Positions 20,901 through 34,782 of a stretch of DNA of 64,000 nucleotides are shown here, piece after piece (position 1 is the stretch's first letter; every line of letters starts with the position of its first letter). Under the pieces are notes generated by a model. It made no database searches and was not told where the DNA came from. It saw nothing but the letters and a program-made list of their open reading frames with translations. The stretch is from Neodontobutis hainanensis (taxonomy: Eukaryota; Chordata; Actinopteri; Gobiiformes; Odontobutidae), in contig JALDNG010000757.1 of the NCBI GenBank assembly GCA_024349245.1, forward strand, positions 1-64,000, given 5' to 3'. Made by a program: the position numbers and the translations under genes.

Positions 20901-23900
20901 GAGGAGGCAGAGAGTCAAGAGAAGGCAGAGGCCACAGAGAGACCAGAGGAGGCAGAGGCCAGAGAGAGACGAGAGGAGGCAGAGGAGATAGAGAGAGCAG
21001 AAGAGGAAGAGGCCACAGTTAGACCAGAGGGGGAAGAGGCCACCGAGAGTTCAGTTGAGGCAGAAAGACAGAGAGCCCAGAGGAGGCAGAGAGACGAGAG
21101 GATGCAGAGGAGGCAGAGAGACCAAAGGAGACAGAGGCCACAGAGAGACCAGAGTAGATAGAGGAATAGAGAGTCCAGAGGAGGCAGAGGCCACAGAGAG
21201 GCTAGAGGAGGTAGAGGCCACAGAGAGACCAGAGGAGGCAGAAGCCACAAAAAGACCAGAGGAGGCAGAGGCCACAGAGAGACCAGAGGAGACAGAGGAG
21301 CTAGAGAGACCAGAAAAGGCAGATGCCACAGAGAGACCAGAGGAGGCAGCGGCCACAGAGAAACCAGAGGAGGCAGAGGCCACAGATAGACCAAAGGAGG
21401 CAGAGGCCATAGAGAGACCAATGGAGGCAGTTAGAGCAGCGGAGGCAGAGAGACCAGAGGAGGCAGAGGCCACAAAGAGACCAGAGGAGGCAGAGAGTCC
21501 AGAGGAGGCAGAGGCCACAGAGTGACTAGAGGAGGCAGAGGCAAAAAAGAGAGCAGTGGAGGCAGAGAGACTAGAGGGGTCAGAGGAGGCAAAGAGTCAA
21601 GAGAAGGCAGAGGCCACAGAGAGACCAGAGGAGGCAGAGGCCACAGAGAGATGAGAGGAGGCAGAGGAGATAGAGAGAGCAGAAGAGGAAGAGGCCACAG
21701 TAGACCAAAGGGGAAGAGGCCACCGAGAGTTCAGAGGAGGCAGAAAGACAGAGAGCCAAGAGGAGGCAGAGAGACGAGAGGATGCAGAGGAGGCAGAGAG
21801 ACCAAAGGAGACAGAGGCCACAGAGAGACCAGAGGAGATAGAGGAATAGAGAGTCCAGAGGAGGCAGAGGCCACAGAGAGGCTAGAGGAGGTAGAGGCCA
21901 AAGAGAGACCAGAGGAGGCAGAGGCCACAAAAAGACCAGAGGAGGCAGAGGCCACAGAGAGCAGAGGAGGCAGAGGAGGCAGAGAGACCAGAAAAGGCAG
22001 ATGCCACAGAGAGACCAGAGGAGGCAGCGGCCACAGAGAGACCAGAGGAGGCAGTTAGAGCAGCGGAGGCAGAGAGACCAAAGGAGGAGGATGCCAAAGA
22101 GAGACCAGAGGAGGCAGAGAGTCCAGAGGAGGCAGAGGCCACAGAGTGACTAGAGGAGGCAGAGGAGAGAAAGAGACCAGAAGAGTCAGAGGCCACAGAC
22201 AGACCAGAGGAGGCAGAGGCAATAGAGACACTAGTGGAGGCAGAGAGACTAGAGAGGCCAGAGGAGGCAGAGGCCACAGAGAGACCAGGGGAGGCAGAGG
22301 AGATATATAGCGCAGAAGAGGCAAAGGCCACAGTTAGACCAAAGGGGAAGAGGCCACCGAGAGTTCAGAGGAGGCAGAAAGACAAAGAGACCAGAGGAGA
22401 TAGAGGAATAGAGAGACAAGAGGAGGCAGAGGCCACAGAGAGACCAGAGGAGGCAGAGGCTACAGAGATAAAAGAGGAGGCAGAGGAGACAGAGAGACCA
22501 GAGGAGGCAGAGGCCACAAAGAATCCAGAGGAGGCATAGGCCATAGAGAGACCAGAGGAGGCAGAGGCTAGAGAGAGACCAGAGGAGGCATAAGTGACAG
22601 AGAGACCAGTGGAGGCAGAGGCCACAGAGATTCCAGTAAAGGCAGAGGCCACAGAGAGACAAGAGGAGGAAGAGAAGGCATAGAGACTAGAGGAGGCAGA
22701 TGCCACAGAGAGACCAGAGGAGGAAGAGGCGACAGAGAGACTAGAGGAGACAGATAAGTCAGAGAGACTAGTGGAGGTAGAGGCCAGAGAGAGAGCAGAG
22801 AAGGCAGAGGCCACAGAGAGACGAGTGGAGGCATAGAAGACAGAGAGACCAGAGGAGGCAGAGGCCACAGAGAATCCAGAGGAGGCATAGGCCACAGAGA
22901 GACCAGAGGAGGCAGAGTTCACAGAGAGACCAGTGGAGATAGAGAGAGCAGAGGAGGCAGAGAAGGCAGAGAGACCAGTGGAGGCAGGCGATACAGAGAG
23001 ACAAGAGGAGGCAGAGGCCACAGAGAGATCAGACGAAGGCAAAGTTCACAGAGAGACCAGAGGAGGCAGAGGCCGCAGACAGACCAGAGGAGGCATAGGC
23101 AACAGAGTAACCAGAGGAGGCAATGGGGCAGAGAGACCAGAGAAGGCAGAGGCCACCGAGAGTTCAGAGGAGGCAACGGGGCAGGGAGACTATAGGAAGC
23201 AGAGGCCACATAAAGACCAGAGGAGGCAGAGAGTCCAGATGAGTCAGAAGCCACAGAGAGAGCAGAGAGGGCAGAGGAGGCAGAGAGACCAGAGGAGGCA
23301 GAGGCAAGAGAGAGACTAGAGGAGGCATAAGTCACAGAGAGACCAGTGAAAGCAGAGGCCACAGAGAGTCCAGTAAAGGCAGAGGCCATAGAGAGACCAG
23401 AGGAGGCAGAGAAGGTAGAGAGATTAGAGGAGGCAGAGGCGACAGAGAGACTAGAGGAGACAGATAAGTCAGAGAGACTAGTGGAGGCAGAGGCCAGAGA
23501 GAGAGCAGAGGAGGCAGAGGCCACAGAGAGACGAGTGGAGTCAAAGGCCATTGAGAGACCAGTGGAGGCATAGGAGACAGAGAGACAAGAAGAGGCAGAG
23601 GCCACAGAGAGACCAGAGGAGGCAGAAAGACAGAGAGCCAAGAGGAGGCAGAGAGACGAGAGGATGCAGAGGAGGCAGAGAGACCAAAGGAGACAGAGGC
23701 CACAGAGAGACCAGAGGAGATAGAGGAATAGAGAGTCCAGAGGAGGCAGAGGCCACAGAGAGGCTAGAGGAGGTAGAGGCCAAAGAGAGACCAGAGGAGG
23801 AAGAGGCCACAGAGAGAGCAGAGGAAGCAGAGGAGGCAGAGAGACCAGAAAAGGCAGATGCCACAGAGAGACCAGAGGAGGCAGAGGCCACAGAGTGACT

Positions 23901-26900
23901 AGAGGAGGCAGAGGAGAGAAAGAGACCAGAAGAGTCAGAGGACACAGACAGACCAGAGGAGGCAGAGGCAATAGAGACACTAGTGGAGGCAGAGGAGACA
24001 GAGAGACCAGAGGAGGCAGAGGCCACAGAGAATCCAGAGGAGGCATAGGCCACAGAGAGACCAGAGGATTGCAGAGGTCACAGAGAGACCAGTGGAGGTA
24101 GAGAGAGCAGAGGAGGCAGAGAAGGCAGAGAGACCAGTGGAGGCAGGGGAGACAGAGAGAGCAGAGGAGGCAGAGGCTACAGAAAGACCAAAGGAGGCAG
24201 AGGCCACAGAGAGACCAGAGGAGGCAGTTAGAGTAGCGGAGGCAGACAGACCAGAGGAGGCAGAGGCGACAGAGAGTCTAGAGGAGACAGATAAGTCAGA
24301 GAGACTAGTGGAGGTAGAGGCCAGAGAGAGAGCAGAGGAGACAGAGGCCACAGAGAGACGAGTGGAGTCAAAGGCCACTGAGAGACCAGTGGAGGCAGAG
24401 GAGACAGAGAGACCAGAGGAGGCAGAGGCCACAGAGAATCCAGAGGAGGCATAGGCCACAGAGAGACCAGAGGATTGCAGAGGTCACAGAGAGACCAGTG
24501 GAGGTAGAGAGAGCAGAGGAGGCAGAGAAGGCAGAGAGACCAGTGGAGGCAGGGGAGACAGAGAGAGCAGAGGAGGCAGAGGCCACAGAGAGACGAGAGG
24601 AAGCAGAGGAGGCAGAGAGACCAGATGAGGCAGAGGCAACAGAGAGACCAGAGGAGGCACAGGCAATAGAGAGACAAGAGAAGACAGAGGCCACAGAGAG
24701 GCTAGAGGAGGTAGAGGCCAAAGAGAGACCAGAGGAGGAAGAGGCCACAGAGAGAGCAGAGGAAGCAGAGGAGTCAGAGAGACCAGAAAAGGCAGATGCC
24801 ACAGAGAGACCAGAGGAGGCAGAGGCCACAGAGTGACTAGAGGAGGCAGAGGAGAGAAAGAGACCAGAAGAGTCAGAGGACACAGACAGACCAGAGGAGG
24901 CAGAGGCAATAGAGACACTAGTGGAGGCAGAGGAGACAGAGAGACCAGAGGAGGCAGAGGCCACAGAGAATCCAGAGGAGGCATAGGCCACAGAGAGACC
25001 AGAGGATTGCAGAGGTCACAGAGAGACCAGTGGAGGTAGAGAGAGCAGAGGAGGCAGAGAAGGCAGAGAGACCAGTGGAGGCAGGGGAGACAGAGAGAGC
25101 AGAGGAGGCAGAGGCTACAGAAAGACCAAAGGAGGCAGAGGCCACAGAGAGACCAGAGGAGGCAGTTAGAGTAGCGGAGGCAGACAGACCAGAGGAGGCA
25201 GAGGCGACAGAGAGTCTAGAGGAGACAGATAAGTCAGAGAGACTAGTGGAGGTAGAGGCCAGAGAGAGAGCAGAGGAGACAGAGGCCACAGAGAGACGAG
25301 TGGAGTCAAAGGCCACTGAGAGACCAGTGGAGGCAGAGGAGACAGAGAGACCAGAGGAGGCAGAGGCCACAGAGAATCCAGAGGAGGCATAGGCCACAGA
25401 GAGACCAGAGGATTGCAGAGGTCACAGAGAGACCAGTGGAGGTAGAGAGAGCAGAGGAGGCAGAGAAGGCAGAGAGACCAGTGGAGGCAGGGGAGACAGA
25501 GAGAGCAGAGGAGGCAGAGGCCACAGAGAGACGAGAGGAAGCAGAGGAGGCAGAGAGACCAGATGAGGCAGAGGCAACAGAGAGACCAGAGGAGGCACAG
25601 GCAATAGAGAGACCAGAGGAGGCAGAGGCCACAGAGAGACCAGAGGAGGCAGAGGCCACAGAGAGACCAGAGGAGGCAGAGGAGGCAGAGAGACCAGAGG
25701 AGGCAGACGAGACAGAGACGAGAGGATGCAGGGGAGGCAGAGAGTCTAGAGGAGGCAGAGGCCACAGAAAGACTAGAGGAGGCAGAGAGTCCAGAGGAGG
25801 CAGAGGCCACAGAGAGACCAGAAGAGGCAGAGGTCACAGAGTGACTAGAGGAGGCAGAGGAGACAAAGAGACCAGAGGAGGCAGAGGCAATTGAGAGACC
25901 AGTGGAGGCAGAGAGCAGAGGGAGCAGAGGAGGCAGAGAGACCAGAGGAGGCAGAGGCCACAAAAGACCAGAGGAGGCAGAGAGTCCAGAGAAGGCAGAG
26001 GCCACAGAGAGGCCAGAGCAGATAGAGGCCACAGAGAAACCAGAGGAGGCAGAGGCCACAGATAGACCAAAGGAGGCAGAGGCCACAGAGAGACCAGAGG
26101 AGGCAGTTAGAGCAGCGGAGGCAGAGAGACCAGAGGAGGCAGAGGCCACAAAGAGACCAGAGGAGGCAGAGAGTCCAGATGAGGCAGAGGCCACAGAGTG
26201 ACTAAAGGAGGCAGATGCAAAAAATAGAGCAGTGGAGGCAGAGAGACTAGAGGGGTCAGAGGAGGCAAAGAGTCAAGAGAAGGCAGAGGCCACAGAGAGA
26301 CCAGAGGAAGTAGAGAGAGCAGAGGAGGCAGAGAAGGCAGAGAGACCAGTGGAGGCAGGGGAGACAGAGAGAGCAGAGGAGGCAGAGGCCACAGAAAGAC
26401 CAGAGGAGGCAGAGGCCACAGAGAGACCAGAGGAGGCAGTTAGAGTAGCGGTTGCAGACAGACCAGAGGAGGCAGAGGCAACAGAGAGTCTAGAGGAGAC
26501 AGATAAGTCAGAGAGACTAGTGGAGGTAGAGGCCAGAGAGAGAGCAGAGGAGACAGAGGCCACAGAGAGACGAGTGGAGTCAAAGGCCACTGAGAGACCA
26601 GTGGAGGCAGAGGAGACAGAGAGACCAGAGGAGGCAGAGGCCACAGAGAATCCAGAGGAGGCATAGGCCACAGAGAGACCAGAGGATTGCAGAGGTCACA
26701 GAGAGACCAGTGGAGGTAGAGAGAGCAGAGGAGGCAGAGAAGGCAGAGAGACCAGTGGAGGCAGGGGAGACAGAGAGAGCAGAGGAGGCAGAGGCCACAG
26801 AGAGACGAGAGGAAGCAGAGGAGGCAGAGAGACCAGATGAGGCAGAGGCCACAGAGAGACCAGAGGAGGCAGAGGAGGCAGAGAGACCAGAGGAGGCAGA

Positions 26901-28257
26901 CGAGACAGAGAGACGAGAGGATGCAGGGGAGGCAGAGAGTCTAGAGGAGGCAGAGGCCACAGAAAGACTAGAGGAGGCAGAGAGTCCAGAGGAGGCAGAG
27001 GCCACAGAGAGACCAGAAGAGGCAGAGGTCACAGAGTGACTAGAGGAGGCAGAGAAGACAAAGAGACCAGAGGAGGCAGAGGCAATTGAGAGACCAGTGG
27101 AGGCAGAGAGCAGAGGGAGCAGAGGAGGCAGAGAGACCAGAGGAGGCAGAGGCCACAAAAGACCAGAGGAGGCAGAGAGTCCAGAGGAGGCAGAGGCCAC
27201 AGAGAGGCCAGAGCAGATAGAGGCCACAGAGAAACCAGAGGCGGCAGAGGCCACAGATAGACCAAAGGAGGCAGAGGCCACAGAGAGACCAGAGGAGGCA
27301 GTTAGAGCAGCGGAGGCAGAGAGACCAGAGGAGGCAGAGGCCACAAAGAGACCAGAGGAGGCAGAGAGTCCAGAGGAGGCAGAGGCCACAGAGTGACTAG
27401 AGGAGGCAGATGCAAAAAAGAGAGCAGTGGAGGCAGAGAGACTAGAGGGGTCAGAGGAGGCAAAGAGTCAAGAGAAGGCAGAGGCCACAGAGAGACCAGA
27501 GGAGGCAGAGGCCACAGAGAGATGAGAGGAGGCAGAGGAGATAGAGAGAGCAGAAGAGGAAGAGGCCACAGTAGACCAAAGGGGGAAGAGGCCACCGAGA
27601 GTTCAGAGGAGGCAGAAAGACAGAGAGCCAAGAGGAGGCAGAGAGACGAGAGGATGCAGAGGAGGCAGAGAGACCAAAGGAGACAGAGGCCACAGAGAGA
27701 CCAGAGGAGATAGAGGAATAGAGAGTCCAGAGGAGGCAGAGGCCACAGAGAGGCTAGAGGAGGTAGAGGCCAAAGAGAGACCAGAGGAGGCAGAGGCCAC
27801 AAAAAGACCAGAGGAGGCAGAGGCCACAGAGAGAGCAGAGGAGGCAGAGGAGGCAGAGAGACCAGAAAAGGCAGATGCCACAGAGAGACCAGAGGAGGCA
27901 GCGGCCACAGAGAGACCAGAGGAGGCAGTTAGAGCAGCGGAGGCAGAGAGACCAAAGGAGGAGGATGCCAAAGAGAGACCAGAGGAGGCAGAGAGTCCAG
28001 AGGAGGCAGAGGCCACAGAGTGACTAGAGGAGGCAGAGGAGAGAAAGAGACCAGAAGAGTCAGAGGCCACAGACAGACCAGAGGAGGCAGAGGCAATAGA
28101 GACACTAGTGGAGGCAGAGAGACTAGAGAGGCCAGAGGAGGCAGAGGCCACAGAGAGACCAGGGAGGCAGAGGAGATATATAGCGCAGAAGAGGCAAAGG
28201 CCACAGTTAGACCATAGGGGGAAGAGGCCACCGAGAGTTCAGAGGAGGCAGAAAGAC
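17988..28257 (+). repeat. Satellite B, main 10-kb tract with higher-order repeats
   Basis: Continuous 27-bp family. Longer periods are layered on it: stretches recur about 413 bp apart (18854/19267), 938 bp apart (24092/25030 and 24498/25436) and about 1195 bp apart (25902/27097). Landmark variants recur, such as GAGGCCACCGAGAG (18036, 19052, 19468, 21037, 21717, 27588 and others) and GATTGCAGAGGTCACAGAG (18603, 20587, 24067, 24473, 25005, 25411, 26687). Stops and frameshifts interrupt all frames every few hundred bases. No gene called. Confidence 0.93.
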
Positions 28258-31200
28258 ATGCATTACAAACAGATTGTATATGAGTATTAGACAAAAATGT
28301 AGACATTCTTTAGAACAGACTGTAGAGGTGCAGTAGTTCAGACTGTAAATGAGCATTAGAACAGACTATTTATGAGTATTAGAAAATACTCTAGACATGC
28401 TTTAGAAGAGACTGTAGAGGTTGCAGAAATACAGACTGTAGACAAGCATTAGAACAGACTGTAGAAGTGCAGTAGTACAAACTGTAGATGTGCAGTAGAA
28501 CAGACTGTAGACATTTTTAGAACAGATTGTAGATGTGCAGTAAAACAGACTTTAGTGGAAGAGACTGTAATAGAGCAGTAGTACAGACTTTAATCTGGCA
28601 TTAGAACATACTGTAGAGGTGCAGTTGAACAGACTGTAGACAAGCATTAGAACAGACTGTATATGAGTATTAGAAAACACTCTAGACATGCTTTAGAACA
28701 GATTGTAGAGGTGCAGTAGTTCAGACTGTAGACGAGCATTAGAACAGACTGTATATGAGTATTAGAAAACACTCTAGACATGCTTTAGAACAGAATGTAG
28801 AGGTGCAATAATACAGACTGTAGATGAGCATTAGAAAAGACTGTAGAAGTGCAGTAGTACAGACTGTAGATGTGCAGTAGAACAGATTGTAGACGTTTAT
28901 TATAACAGACTGTAGACCTGCACTAGAACAGACCGTATATGAGCAGTAGTACAGACTATAGACATGGATTAGAACAGACTGTAGATGTGCATTAGAACAG
29001 ACTTCATAAGTGCAGTAGTAGAGACTGTAGATGTGTAGTAGAACAGACTGTAGACGTTTATCAGAACAGACTGTAGACGTGCAGTAAAACAGACTGTAGA
29101 TGAACAGTAGTACAGACTATAGACTTGCATTAGAACAGACTGTATATGAGTATTATAAAAAACACTGTAGACATGCTTTAGAACAGACTGTAGAGGTGCA
29201 GTACTTCAGACTGTAGACGAGCATTAGAACAGACTGTATATGAGTATTAGAAAAACTCTAGACATGCTTTAGAAGAGACTATAGAGGTGGAGTAATACAG
29301 ACTGTAGACGAGCATTAGAACAGACTGTAGAAGTGCAGTAGTACAGACGGTAGATGTGCAATAGAACAGACTCTAGACGAGCAGTAGGACAGACTATAGA
29401 CTTGCATTAGAACAGACAGTAGATGTACATTAGAACAGATTGTAGATGTGCAGTAAAACAGACTGTAGACATGCAGTGGAAGAGACTGTAGTAGAGCAGT
29501 AGTACAGATTGTAAACTGGCATTAAAACAGACTGTACAGGTGCGATTGAAAAGACTGTTGACATGCAGTTGAACAGACTTTAGAGCAGCAGTAATACATA
29601 CTCTAGATTGGATTTAAAACTGACTGTAGACAAGCATTAGAACAGACTGTAAACGTCAGTAGATCAGACTGACAATATGCAAAAGAATAGACTGTAGAGA
29701 TTCAGTAGTACAGACTGTAGACGAGAATAAGAACAGACTGTATATGAGTATTAAAAACACTGTAGACATGCTTTAGAACAGACTGTAGAGGTGCAGTAGT
29801 TCAGACTAAAGACGAGCTTTAGAACAGACTCTATATGAATATTAGAAAACACTCTAGACATGCTTTAGAACAGATTGTAGAGGTGCAGTAATACAGACTG
29901 TAGATGAGCATTAGAAAAGACTGTAGAAGTGCAGTAGTACAGACTGTAGATGTGCAGTAGAACAGATTGTAGACGTTTATTAGAACACACTGTAGATCTA
30001 GACTAGAACAGACCGTAGATGAGCAGTAGTACAGACTATAGACTTGCATTAGAACAGACAGTAGATGTGCATTAGAATAGACTGTGGACGAGCATTAGAA
30101 CAGACTAAAGATGTGCATTAGAACAGACTGTAGATGTGCATTAGAACAGACTGTAGATGTGCAGTAGAACAGACTGACGATGTGCAGAAGAATAGATCGT
30201 AGAGGTGCAGTAGTTGAGACTTTACAGCATTAGAAAAGACTGTAGAGATGCTTTAGAACAGACTGTAGACGTGCAGTAGAACAGACTCTAGACAATTATT
30301 AGAACAGACTGGAGACGTCAGTAGAACAGACTGTAGAAGTGCATTAGAAAAGACTGTGCATTAGAACAGACTATAGTCGTGCTGTAGAACAGAATGTAGA
30401 TGTGCAGTTGAAAAGACTTCAGAGCAGCATTAGTACAGACTCTAGATTGGCTTTAGAACAGACTGTAGATGAGGTTTAGAACAGACTGTAAAGGTCCAGT
30501 AGAACAGACTGACAATTAGAAAAGATTGTAAATGTGCACTAAAACAGACTGTAGACGTGCATTAGAATAGACTGCAGTAGAGTAGTAAACTGGCATTAGA
30601 ACAGACTGTAGACATGCAGTAGATCAGTCTGTAGATGTGCAGTAGAAGAGACTGTAGAGTTGCAGTAGTACAGAATGTTGATAATTATTAGAACAGACAG
30701 TAGACGTGCAGTAGATCAGACTGTAGATGTGCATTAGAACAGACTGTAGATGTGCATTAGAAGAGACTGAAGACCTTAGTCTTACTGTAGAACAGACTGT
30801 AGACGAGCAGTAGAACAGATTGTAGACTTGCAGTAGAACAGACTGTAGACCTGCAGTAGAAGAGACTGTAGAGGAGAAGTAGAACAAACTGTAGAGGTGG
30901 AGTAGTAAAGACTGTAGACAAGCATTAGAACAGTCTGTATATGAGAATTAGAAAACAATACTAGAAATGCTTTACAACAGACTGTAAAGGTGCAGTACTA
31001 CAGACTGTTGACATTTATTAAAACAGACTGTAGACGTGCAGTAGAACAGACCGTAGATGAGTATTAGAAAACACTATAGACATGCAGTAGAACAGACTGC
31101 AGTAGAGCAATAGTACAGACTGTAAACTGGCATTAGAACAGACTGTAGAGGTGCAATTAAACAGACTGTAGTCTTGCAGTTGAAAAGACTTCAAAGCAGC

Positions 31201-33990
31201 AGTAGTACAGACACTAGATTGGCTTTAGAACTGACTGTAGACGAGTATTAGAACAGACTGTATATGAGTATTAGAAAACACTCTAGACATGCTTTAGAAC
31301 AGACTGTAGAGGTGCAGTTGTACAGACTGTAGACGAGCATTAGAACAGACTTTAAACGTCCAGTAGAACAGACTGACAATGTGCAGAAGAATAGACTGTA
31401 GAGGTGCAGTAGTACAGACTGTAGATGAGCATTAGAACAGACTGTATATGAGTATTAGAAAACACTGTGGACATGCTTTAGAACAGACTATAGAGGTGCA
31501 GTAGTTCAGACTGTAGACGAGCAGTAGAACCGACTGTATATGAGTATTAGAAAACACTACTAGAAATGCTTTACAACAGAATGTAGAGGTGCAGTAGAAC
31601 AGACTGTAGACGTGCAGTAGAACAGACTGTTGTTGAGCAGTAGTACAGGCTGTATACTTGCATAGGAACAGACTGTAAATGTGCATTAGAACAGACTGTA
31701 GATGTGCAGTAAAACAGACTGTAGACTTGCAATAGAGCAGACTGAAGACGTGCAGTAGAACAGACTGTAGACATGCAGTAGAACAGACTGTAGAGGTGGA
31801 GTTGTAAAGACTTTTATTGGGCATTAGAACAGACTGTAGACAAGCAATAGAACAGATTGTAGATATGCAGAAGTATAAACTGTAGACCTGCATTAGAAGT
31901 GACTGTAGATGCGCAGTAGAAAAGACTGTAAGAAGCAGTAGTACAGAATGTAGACAATTATTACAATAGACTCTAGATGTGCAGTAGAACAGACTTTAGA
32001 TGAGCATTAGAACAGATTGTAAACGTCCAGTAGAACAGACTGACAATGTGCAGAAGAATAGACTGTAGGGGTGCAGTAGTACAAACTGTATACAAGCATA
32101 AGAACAGACTGTATATGAGTATTAGAAAACACTGTAGACATGCTTTAGAACAGACTGTAGAGATACAGTAATACACACTGTAGACAAGCATTTGAAATGA
32201 CTGTAGAAGTGCAGTAGTACAGACTGTAAATGTGCAGAACAGACTGTAGACGTTTATTAAAAGAAACTGTAGACGTGCAGTAGAACAGACCGTAGATGAG
32301 TATTAGAACAGACTGTAGAGCTGCAGTTGAACAGACTTCAGAGCAGCAGTAATACAGACACTAGATTGGCTTTAGAACTGACTGTAGAGGAGCATTAGAA
32401 CAGACTGTATATGAGTATTAGAAAACACTCTAGACATGTTTTAGAACAGACGGTAGAGGTGCAGTAATACAGACTGTAGACGAGCATTAGAACAGACTGT
32501 AGATGTGCAGTAAAACAGACTGTAGACGTGCAGTAGAACAGACTGCAGTAGAGCAGAGGTACAGACTGTAAACTGGCATTAGAACAGACTGTTGAGATGC
32601 AGTTGAAAAGACTGTAGACGTGCAGTTGAACAGCCTGTAGATGTGCATTAGAAGAGACTGTAGACGTACAATAGAACAGACTGTAGACGAGCATTAGAAC
32701 AGACTGTACACATCCAGGACAACAGACTGTAGATATGGAGTAGTACAAACTAAAGACCTGCGTTAGAACAGACTGTGGACGAGCATTAAAAAGACTATAG
32801 ACGTGAATTTGAACAGACTGTAGATGAGTATTAGAAAAGACTGTAGACATGCTTTAGAACAGACTGTAGAGGTGCAGTAGAAGAGACTGTAGAGGTGCAG
32901 TATTACAGAATGTTGACAATTATTAGAACAGACTGAATACATGCAGTTGAACAGCCTGTAGATGTGCATTAGAAGAGACTGTAGTTGTACAATAGAACAG
33001 ACTGTAGGCATTAGAACCGACTGTACACATCCAGGAGAACAGACTGTAGATATGGAGTAGTACAGACTAAAGACCTGCATTAGAACAGACTGTGGACGAG
33101 CATTAGAACAGACTATAGACATGCATTAGAACAGACTGTAGATGAGTATTAGAAAAGACTGTAGACATGCTTTAGAACAGACTGTAGAGGTGCAGTAGAA
33201 GAGACTGTAGAGGTTCAGTATTACAGAATGTTGACAATTATTAGAACAGACTGAAGACGTGCAGTAGAACAGACTGTAGAGGTGCAGTTGTACAGACTGT
33301 AGACGAGCATTAGAATAGACTGTAGATGTGCAGTAGAAAAGACTGTAGACGTACAATAGAACATACTGTAGATGAGCATTAGAACAGAATGTAGGCGTCC
33401 ATTAGAACAGACTGTAGATGTGCAGTAGTAAAGACTAAAGACCTGCATAAGAATAGACTGTGGACGAGCATTAGAACAGACTATAGACGTGCTTTAGAAC
33501 AGACTGTAGATGTCCATTAGAACAGACTGTAGATGTGCAGTAGAACAGACTGACGATGTGCAGAAGAATATACCTCAGAGGTGCAGTAGTTGAGACTTTA
33601 CACAAGCATTAGAAGACACTGTACATGAGTAGTAGAAAAGACTGTAGACATACTTTAGAACAGACTGTAGAGGTGCAGTAGTACAGACTGTAGACTTGCA
33701 GTTGAAAAGACTGTAGCTGTGCATTAGAACAGATTGTAGATATGCAGTAGAACTGAGTAGACGTACAATAGAACAGACTGTAGAGGTGCAGTTGAACAGA
33801 ATGTAGACTTGCAGTAAAACAGATTGCAGAGCATCAGTAGTACAGACTCTAGACTGGCATTAGAACAGACTTTAGACATGCAGTATAACAGACTGTAGAG
33901 GAGCAGTAGAACAAACTGTAGAGGTGGAGTAGTAAAGAATGTAATTGGGCATTAGAACAGACTGTTGTCGACCAATAGAACAGAATATAG
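28258..33990 (-). repeat. Satellite A, 5.7-kb tract
   Basis: About 250 inverted 23-bp units. A four-unit order (92 bp) recurs: GTATATGAGTATTAGAAAAC, then CTAGACATGCTTTAGAACAG, then GTAGAGGTGCAGTAGTTCAG, then GTAGACGAGCATTAGAACAG units. The tract matches 50.9-59.36 kb with offsets of about 22.64 kb at its left part and 25.37 kb at its right part. Frames inside (for example 31432-31893, 32395-32850) are periodic chance frames. Confidence 0.92.
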
Positions 33991-34630
33991 ACATTACATA
34001 AATGCATGCTGGCGGTCACTTCCGAGGTCCGATCAAGTGAAATGTCATCTTTGATATGTCGTTCTGGGTGGCCCTAGGAGCCAGCGTGCAAAATTTGGAG
34101 AGGCTACGACATTGTTAAGCGGTCAAATAGTGTTCAGGCGTCAATGGTCAAAACCCGTTATAAGCTGTGTCTTTAGGAGGCTGAAACTTTTCACTTTGAT
34201 CTAAAGCCAGCAACCTTTGATATGTTGTTCTGGGTGGCCCCAGGAGCCAGCGTGCAAAATTTAGAGAGGCTACGACATTGGTAAGGGGTCAAAAGGTCAA
34301 CTAAGGGTACGAGCTATAGGCCCTGACAAGAAAGGTGTCTTTTTGATCATCATTTTTTTCCCCTTTGCTCTAGAGCTCTGCACTTCGGATATGTGATTCA
34401 GGGCTACTCCAGGAGCCAGGGTGATAAATTTGGGATTCCCACATGCCCATTTTGTCAATGTATTCACCCTAGTGGGGGCGCTGGAGGTCACTTCCCAAGG
34501 TCCGATCAAGTGAAATGTGGTCTCCTTTTTCTCAACCCAGTACGTGGAAGCGTGTGGTAAAGGTTGGCGAGGCTACCACATTGATAAGGGGTTTAAAAGG
34601 TCAAAAAAGGGTATGCGCTAAAGGCCCAGA
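33991..34630. repeat. Unidentified ~165-bp repeat, four diverged copies, copy 1
   Basis: A non-satellite island. Copies are marked by GATATGTCGTTCTGGGTGG (about 34053), GATATGTTGTTCTGGGTGG (about 34218), GGATATGTGATTCAGGGC (about 34387) and a more diverged copy from about 34501. Shared blocks are CAGGAGCCAGCGTGCAAAAT, GAGGCTACGACATT and GGTCAAA. GATCAAGTGAAATGT occurs at the first and last copies. No stable open frame and no known family recognised. Duplicated at 59363-59992. Confidence 0.75.
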
Positions 34631-34782
34631 CAGACTGTAGTCGAGCATTAGAACAGACTGTAGAAATGCAGTAGTAAAGACTGTAAATGTGCAGAAGAAC
34701 AGACAGTAGACAATTATTAGAACTGACTGTAGACGTGGAGTAGAACAGACTGGCAATTTGCAGATGAATAGACTGCAGATGA
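34631..34782 (-). repeat. Satellite A, short tract
   Basis: About six inverted 23-bp units between the ~165-bp repeat and satellite B. Junction with B near GACTGCAGATGAGGAGACAAG. Confidence 0.85.

Noticed and set aside
28258..33990. Possible CRISPR-like array of ~23-bp repeats
   Set aside because: Units are contiguous with no unique spacers, and the surroundings are eukaryotic transposons.
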